NCBI GenBank assembly: GCA_014529385.2
Contig: CM043959.1
Span: 49,545,122-49,609,121, forward strand
DNA from: Adiantum capillus-veneris
Lineage: Eukaryota; Streptophyta; Polypodiopsida; Polypodiales; Pteridaceae
Reading direction: 5' to 3'
Length of the DNA stretch: 64,000 nt
How positions within the stretch are numbered: the stretch's first letter is position 1; every line of letters starts with the position of its first letter. Positions 44,801 to 52,989 of the stretch are shown here, in pieces. The notes under the pieces are model-generated. The model saw nothing but the letters and a program-made list of their open reading frames with translations. It did not search any database and was not told the origin of the DNA. The position numbers and the translations under genes are program-made.

Positions 44801-47800
44801 AAGTACTGAACTGCAATCCTGGGGCAATCCACCTGAAACCCTCTCCTGGCATCCAATCTGGCACAGGAGCACTACCAACCGAGGAAGCCACTGTCTTTCT
44901 CCAGTTGATCAGTGCGCCCGATGCACAACAGAAGGTCTCCAAAGCCTGCTCACATGTGTGAAGATTGGCCTCCTGGCCATCGAAGTACAAGGCTGAGTCA
45001 TCGGCAAACTCAACGTCCAGTAGCTCATCTCCCCGAATAGGGAGTGCTAAGCCCCGTAGACCAACCTGCTGTGACACCAAAAATCTGCTCATCGCCTCTG
45101 TATAGAACAGAAAGAGAAAGGGGGCAAGAGGACAGCCCTGTCCGACCGAGCGTGTAAGCATGAAGCGATCACCTCTACCTCCTGCCAAAAGTACCTGACT
45201 GTGAGCCTGTCTGTACAAGGCTGACACCCCTCTGATCCAAGCATCTGAGAAGCCCATCCTGCGTAGAGTGCCCTCTAGAAAGTCCCAGTCAACTTTGTCG
45301 TATGTCTTCTCAAAATCGAGAAGAAGAATCACGAGGTCCTCACCATGGAGCAGTGCCAAGGCAGAAGCCTTCCAAAAAGTAAAGATGTTGTCAAGGATAC
45401 CGCGTTCCTTGACAAAACCTGTCTGAGTCCCATGTATAAGGCTCTTTAAAAGTGGCTGAATCCTCAAACTCAGAGCCTTGGCAAGAATTTTGTAGGCTGA
45501 GTTGAGGATGGTGATGGGGCGCCACTGTCGAATCTCATCCAAGGAGCCACCCTCCTTGGGAATGAGGTAAATCAAGCCCTCACTCATGCTGTTAGGCATC
45601 ACTCCTGTGTGCAAAATGTACTGAATAGCACTACAGAGATCTGGGCCAAGCAGGTCCCAGTACTCCAAGAAAAAGCTGGGAGTCAACCCATCCTCATCTG
45701 GACAGCTACCACCGGGGAGGGCCCTAAGAGCCGTGTGCAGCTTCTCAAGATGAAGTGGCATCTCTAGCCTCTGACGCATCTCCTCAGTCACAAGACAAGG
45801 CATCTGTGTCCAAACCTACTCCCTACATGCATCCTGCCGCTTTGACTGGGGCTCTGCAGACAGTAACTCACGGTAGAAGTCAGTAGCAACTGCACGCATA
45901 TCCTCGGGCTCACAAGCAACTGACCCGTCGGGCCTCCTCAATTGACTGACCTTGGCATGCGAGTGCCGAGGTCCCATTGTCTCAAAGAAAGCACCAGTCA
46001 CTTTGTCACCCACCTGAGTCCACTGAGATGCCTGTCGGTGGAAAGCAAACTCACGTCGCCTCTCCTCTGTGCTAGCAAGCTCTTGTCAAGCCTGTTGTAA
46101 CTGCTCCTCCAACCAAGGATTGTCTGGATGCTGCTCCTGCATCCTCTGTAATGAAGCAATGCCCCATCTGAGACGCTGCTCCGCCTCTCTCGCTGTAGCC
46201 CGGTGAGCCAGAGACTCCTGAAGAAAAAAATGGCTAATCTGAGCTAGGCCTGAGGCCACTCTATCAGCAGGAGAATCCTGTCTGTCCATGCCCTCTGTCC
46301 AGAGAGCCTCTACCCTCTCTCTGAGTGCTGAGTCCAACAAGACCCTCTCTGGGATGCGAAGCATCGTGCTCCCACTCCTCTGCCTGTCTGCCACAGTGAG
46401 GATCACTGGTGCATGGTCCGAGAAGGAGGTCCCTGCCAGGATGCCCACCGATCCTCCCAAGTCACTGAAGTGGTCACTAGTGTAGAAGCGATCTATCCAT
46501 GATAGATTCACTCCTCCCACTCTGCGGTCCGAGCGAGAGAAGGCAAGGCTGTCTAGGGGCCTCACAAAACCAGAGTGCTGCCATGTATCCGAGACCCTCA
46601 GAGTCATACAAAACCTCTCCCAAGCTGCAACTCGACTCCATGCACAGTAGCATGGCTGCCACCAATCCTGTCAGAAGGGTCCTCCAACATGTTGAAGTCC
46701 CCTCCTATGCACCAATGATCTGCCTGCGACAGAGACTCAACAATCTGTGACCAAAACTCTGCACGAGCACTCGCCACATTGGGCGCATAGATGTTCAGGA
46801 AACCCACAAGGCCACCCTGAACTTGCATAGTAATCCACTGAGCCCTCCCTAGCACAATAATCCCTCTGCCCACAATGGCATGCTGCAATGAGTCCGCAAT
46901 AGTCATACATACCCCACCCTGGATGCCTCCAGGTCCAAAAGCAGCTGACCAAAACGTATCATATTATCCACGCAAAAGCTGACCACATCGCCGAATGCGG
47001 CTCTCACACAGATGGTGCTCCTGAAGCATAAGGAAATCAATCTCTCCTCCCACAAGGCAACGCTGAAGCTCCTGATGCAATCGGCCCCGTTGACGCTGAA
47101 ACTGGGGCCCACCTAGTCCCTGCACGTTCCATGAGATGATCCTCATGGGGAGCGAGAGAGAACAGATGCTGCCGCAGCAGCTAGACGGGCTATCTTCGAG
47201 GCTGGCTTGGATGGGGAGTAATCCGCATCCGAGCGTCCTCTAGATAGGCGTGACTGCAGTGAGTGCCTAGCCCAAGCCCAAGCAGAGCGAGCCGTGCGTA
47301 AAGCAACCTCCTCTGTCCAGGAGTCCTCATGAATGTATACATAGCATGGCAAACACTGCGTATCAGCAAAAGAAGTAAACCACAATGTGCCTATATCCTG
47401 CTGAGTCTGGGGGTGTCACCGCAAACTTGGCCAATGGCCACAAAGTCTGTAGCATGTTTGTAACTCCTAGTTCTCCCATGTGGTGAGAGAACTCTAGGAC
47501 CTGTGTATGCAACCATCCCAACACTGAGTCGAGAGTCCACTTTGTCTCGGCCCTGCCGCAAAGGGGGAAGGAGAAACCAACTGCTGAGTCCAAGGCCTTT
47601 GTCCCCCTAGCGGCAAGGAACAGAGCATGGACCCTGAAGCAGGCTGCCTCATGGTCTGCAGAGGGATCGTCGAGAAAACGAGTGAAGCCGTAGTCGAAGA
47701 AGTCCCAGCGGCGCCGGATGTCAATGCTCGTCAGACCACGAGGGATAGCTGCAAGGGAAGATGTCTGTACCTGCAGAGGGGGCCGTAAGAAAGGCTGACC

Positions 47801-50800
47801 CTCTCTTGCTATGCGACTCGTGGCAAAGGCGCTGCCAAGAGATCTCCTACCCGCCGGAGAAGGCCCTGCCCCTTGGGTCGATTGTGGAACTGGAGTAGGA
47901 GGGGGGGGAGAAGGAGCTGGGGGGAGCGGTGGAGAAGAGGGGCGGGAGGGGGCGACAGAGGTAGAGGGGCAAGGTGAAGAGGCGACTGGAGCAGAAGGCG
48001 GGGGGGAGGATGAAGAAGAGGGGGGGAACTCTGGGGGGGGGGGGGGGGGGGAGGCTGTCGAGGGTGAATCTGGGGTGGGGGCTGGAGCAGGGACCTCCTC
48101 TTGCTCAAGAGGACCAAAGCGGTTCCCGGTGGGAACCCACTGCTGTTGAGTAGGCGCCTGAGGGCCACTCTGAGTGCCAGGCTGACGCTGTGGCCCCTGT
48201 CGTCGTCTACCACGGGCCTGTTGCCATCCCTCCTCCGCTGGAGCCCTAGGCTCGGAGGGTGGCTCTGCATGTGTGCGTTGTGTCTCTGTCTGTGCTGCGG
48301 GCCAACCCTGGCAAGCTGGGGCTGAGGCTGTGGTGCAGGTCGAGGCCTCCTCCGTGGACGGGCCTTCTCTAGATGGCCCATTTGTCGACAAATGAAGCAC
48401 TGATTCGGGAGGCCCGAATACTCCACACTCTGTCTAAACTAACCCCCACTCACCCGAGGCAAAAAAATAACCTTCGGGAGCGTGTGGGTGTCTTTGACCA
48501 AAACTCGAACTGAGGGAATGCCAGCCGCCTTGGCAGCTACTGATGCTGCCGTACGAGGTGTCTCCAGGACAGGCCCAATGGCTGAGCCGAGCCTGGATAG
48601 AAGTGGTAAGTACTCCCTTCGTAAACCCGGAAAGCAAACCGAGATGGGATGTCTGCCTCCTCTACCAGAACATCCGAAGCCGGGTCAAAACCATGTCTCC
48701 ACTGTCGAAAGTGGGCACGTGCTGCTTGGACGAGGCTGCGGTCTGGGGGGTGTTTGGTTGTAAAAGGCCTCTATATCTCCCGGCCCGGACCTTTTTAGGT
48801 TATGCTGGAGGAGTGATAAGAGAGTCATTGAATATCTCTCGGCCCGGACGTTGTTAGGTTATGCGGGAGGAGTGTTCATCAGCGGCTTTATGTTTCTATG
48901 TCTTGTAACATGCATATGTGAGCATTTGTATTGCATTGTGATGTGCCAACCACTGAATATTTCTAATTGGATGAGATTGCCTGGGTATGTAATTTTAGTG
49001 CATCAAGACACCCATGGAAGATCAGTACAGTCTGGGTGTGATGACTAATTTTACTACGCCGGAATATCGAGAGTTACGATCTGGACGAAAGGAGAAGCTA
49101 ACTCCTTGATCAAAAGAGCTGAAAGGAGAAACTAACTCCTTGATCAAAAGAGCCGAAAGGAGAAGCTAAGTCCTTAACAAAAAGAGCAAACTGATTGTCC
49201 CTCGGAAATTTTTGAGCTAACTTGAGTTGTTTTGCAAATATGCTGTAATCGCGGACGATTACTCTCTTTCAAGAAGGGAAGATGTCACAAACTGCTGACG
49301 TGTCAAAGCCGTAAAGAAGGGAGCCAACTTGTAGATGCCGGCCGAGGGGCCTAAACCCTAAGAAAAAGAAGTAACAGAAGAAGAAGTCCTACCAACTTAT
49401 GGGGACCTCGTCCAATGGGGCCCCAAGTGACATAAAGGATTAAAAGAAAGCAGGACCAACACACACAGGAAAAGTTGCCAGATTTTCAAAAATTACGTTG
49501 GCCGATGACGTGGTAGGCTGTACGGATTTCCGTGATTTACGTTGGTAACTTTTGGCATTGCTTTTGGGGCCAGAAGCTTTTGAGTTTGAAGGCTTTTCAC
49601 GTAAACTGCTTTTCATAGGCCAAGGGCTTTTAAATATGTGCTAAGGGCTCCTTCTCTGGCATGCTTCCTGGAGAAGGTGCAGAGTTTGGAGTATCCGCTT
49701 GTACTGTGTTGATGCATGACACGTGACTCATCCAACCCTATGTGTCCGTGGACAAGCTACAGCATGACCAGGGTTCAGTTCAGTCAAGTCAGTCTAGAAT
49801 AGGAAGTGATTTGGCACTTTTGTGAGTCTGTTCACAGAACGTGCATGACCAGTCATTTAGATTAGATGCATATCCTCCGGTTGCACACAGCATGATCATC
49901 AGCATTCCCATCAGAATCCATCAAAGGGAATTTTGTAGAGCATTAAGCCTATTTTCCCTATTTTTGACATTTTTCACTTATTTATTAAGTGACTTTTGTT
50001 GGGAACTAGGTAGGGCAATTTTGCTAAGATAATATATAAGCAAACCGAAGTTAGCACTTTCTGGTAGATGAGGCAACAGGAGCATTGCCAGGCCGACTCT
50101 CAGCAAGAACAAGAACACTTCAACCTGGCGTTTTCCCTCAGCCATACCAACGTTTTGAAGCCTTATACCTTGGCGATTTCAGCAGGTATTGCAGCCAGCA
50201 AAAGTGACAGCATTTCAGCGTTTTCTAAGCCTTCCAGCCAGTGTTTACAGCAGCCAGCCATTAGCGTTTTTAAACCACAGCAACTGGCGTTTTTCAAGCA
50301 GCCCAGACAACGCTTTTGAATCCAGCCAATCAGCGTTTTTGCACTGCTAAACCTGCGTTTTCAGCAAGGCAAATTCAGCAGTACAACAGAGTTTGAAGGT
50401 GGCAGAATCCAGCTATAGTCAGCATCGAAGCACCCAGTTTTCAGCCATAGTCTCGTCCTTGTCGTCCACACCGTCGACATCGACATAGCCATTAGACTTG
50501 CATCAGCCATTGTACCAGATTGTGCAATCAATAGTAGACCACTCTCGCCATTGAGAGTGGGGCCCTTGGAGGAGGGGTTTACAACTCCCTGGTGTCGTAT
50601 TCTCTTCTCTATCTCTCAGTCTCATGCACCTTCACGCACAATGTCCATTCACTTTGTTTGTGTCCAATGCACTCTCTCATTAAAGAACGGAAGGCTCTCC
50701 CTTCCATAAGTAAAAGGAACCTTGAGCACACTTCAGAGCACTCATCTTGAGCAAAGTTCATTATTCATTCTGCTGCACCTTACATTGGTATCAAAGCTTT

Positions 50801-52958
50801 GGCAGTGTTCTGTATCACTCAAGGAAAGAACCACAAGAATTTTTTTTACTTGTTGCGGTCGCACGTAACCCAAGTCCTCTTGGGCATGTCGATTCCTAAT
50901 CGTGTTTTTGAAGAGTGACAGGAAACCCAAGAAAGAAGGGCTTGTCCAGCCTCCCCTTGTGCCTCTTTTCACTCATTGAGAGCGGACCGTGCCCTTGGCG
51001 GCCGGCCAATCGACGTGAGGTGGGAAAAAGCAACCTTGGTGTAAGCGCAAGGCCGCCAAGGGGTGCGCCCGCGGAAAAGAGTAGAACTCGGGTGAAGAGA
51101 AGATCCTTCTTTAACACAGATTGCAAGCGAAAGAAGAACCTCAAGAACCTCAAGACTCCAGAACCCCAAGAACCTCAAGACCCTCAAGAACCCAAGACCC
51201 CAAGACCCACAAGAACCCAAGTTCCTCGTGAACTTAAGAACCCAAGACTTCAGTGGATGGCCATCACCCGAAGTAGAATGTATACTTTGCATGAAGGTGG
51301 TGAGCATGGGAGTGGCGAAGAAGAGTTTTCCCCACCAGGAGGTTTTTCTGACCCTCCCCCTTCCCCATCTACGCCAAGGATTGCACTAACTCCTATGGAA
51401 GCTTTCGACAAGATGATGATGGACAAGAAGTAAGAACGCGAAGCACGAAAAGCAAAAAGAAAGGCCGACTTTGAGCGTGAACGCGAGCAAGCGCGCTTGG
51501 AGGCCGCAACAAAAGCTTCTGGTCCAAAAGCAATGCCAAAAAGCTGTCAGCATAAATCACGAAATTCCGTACAACTGCCACGTCAACACTGTCAGCGTGA
51601 AACGCGGAAATCCGTACGGTTTTCCCACGTCATCATGTCAGTACAATATCCGGAAAAGGGTGTGTGTGGGTCCTGCTTTATTTTAATCCTTTATGTCGCT
51701 TGGGGCCCCATCGGACGGGGTCCCCATAAGTTGGTAGGACTTCTTCTTCTGTTACTTGTTCTTCTTACTCGGCCGGTATCTGCAAGTTGGCTCCATTCTT
51801 CAGGGCTTTGACACGTCAGCAGTTTGTGACAGTAGCCAGGCAAAGTTCGGTCGAGTACTCATCTATCAACCTCCACAATCATAATAATAATGGCTAAAAA
51901 GTCACTTATTAATAAAATGACCTAAGGGGCTGTTCACATGCCTACATGCCTAATGACTGTCTTGTGCAAGAGAGGGTTATGCAACTACGACTATGACCTG
52001 CTTGGACATGCACGTCCTGCTAGAGGCTCACAAAGTGCCAGGCTAGGTCCTAACCAAATTAAGACTGACGCTAGGCGGTAGCAGAAGCTTATCCATGTGG
52101 CGCAAGTGCATTGTGCACGTGACAGATATCGTGGAAGACCTAGGAAGACAACATTGCACCTAACAATGATATATCCTTATTGAACGTTCCGCTCTGGGGG
52201 TCACAAAGAGGCCAACCTTTGGAAAGTGCCCGACAAATATCATCTTGTGGGAATCAGAATACTTCCGCCTCTTTGGAACATAGATATATCCATCACTTCA
52301 AAATTTCCAAAATCTGTCTTTCTACCAAAGTACACTGCAAAAAAGGAGTTTGTTGAGGAAGCGAAGCCGTAGGAAATTTTTCTATGTATAATTTACAACT
52401 TTTCCGCTGCCACCCTCCCCCCACCCACCAGCACACACACACTTCCCCCCCCCCCCCCAAAAAAAAAAAAAAAGTAATGTTTTATTAAGGCAAACAATGC
52501 CATGGGTTTGCACATGACATGAAGCATCATCATCCTAGGTTGACTATGCATATGACTTTCACGTGAATACAAATGGGTCTTCACAAACACAAATGATGGC
52601 TTACACCAACAATCCTCGGCTTAAGCCTAAGCTTTTTGCAAATGGGCTAATATTGAAATTTCTCCGAGGAGAAAATAAAAAAGACTCACCTTTTGGTGCC
52701 GTTTTGGTGCCACATCATCTTCCCCGTGTGCGTGTGTGTGTGGGCTTCCTTTATTTTAATGTCTTTATGTCACTTGGGCCCCATCGGACAGGGTCCCATA
52801 AGTTGGTAGGACTCGTTCTTCTTCAGCTGCTTCTTCTTAGGGTTTAGGCCCTCGGCCGAGATCTGCAAGTTGGCTCCGTTCTTCAGGATTTTGACACATC
52901 AGCAATTTGTGACAAACGAAGTCGTAGGAAATTTTTCTATGCATGATTTACAACTCCC

Positions 52959-52989
<31 letters not shown>

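Larger units (their letters stand above)
42640..48760 (-). mobile_element. Nearly full-length LINE (non-LTR retrotransposon)
   Basis: Minus strand, poly-A end shown as a T run at about 42639-42653. ORF1 (48760-47363) has a DUF4283-like region and CCHC knuckle. ORF2 (47146 to about 43145) has an endonuclease/exonuclease/phosphatase fold, an RT with FADD and a zf-RVT C-terminus. This plan is that of plant L1-clade LINEs. GC-richer than its surroundings. Target duplications were not found. The 5' border is approximate. Inserted in element F2. Confidence 0.88.
49717..51510 (+). mobile_element. Element J: 3'-truncated A-family element
   Basis: LTR 49717-50784, PBS tggtatcaaagc (50786-50797), leader and gag-like frame to about 51510, where sequence changes to a reversed F LTR. 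Plus strand, no 3' LTR. Confidence 0.85.
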
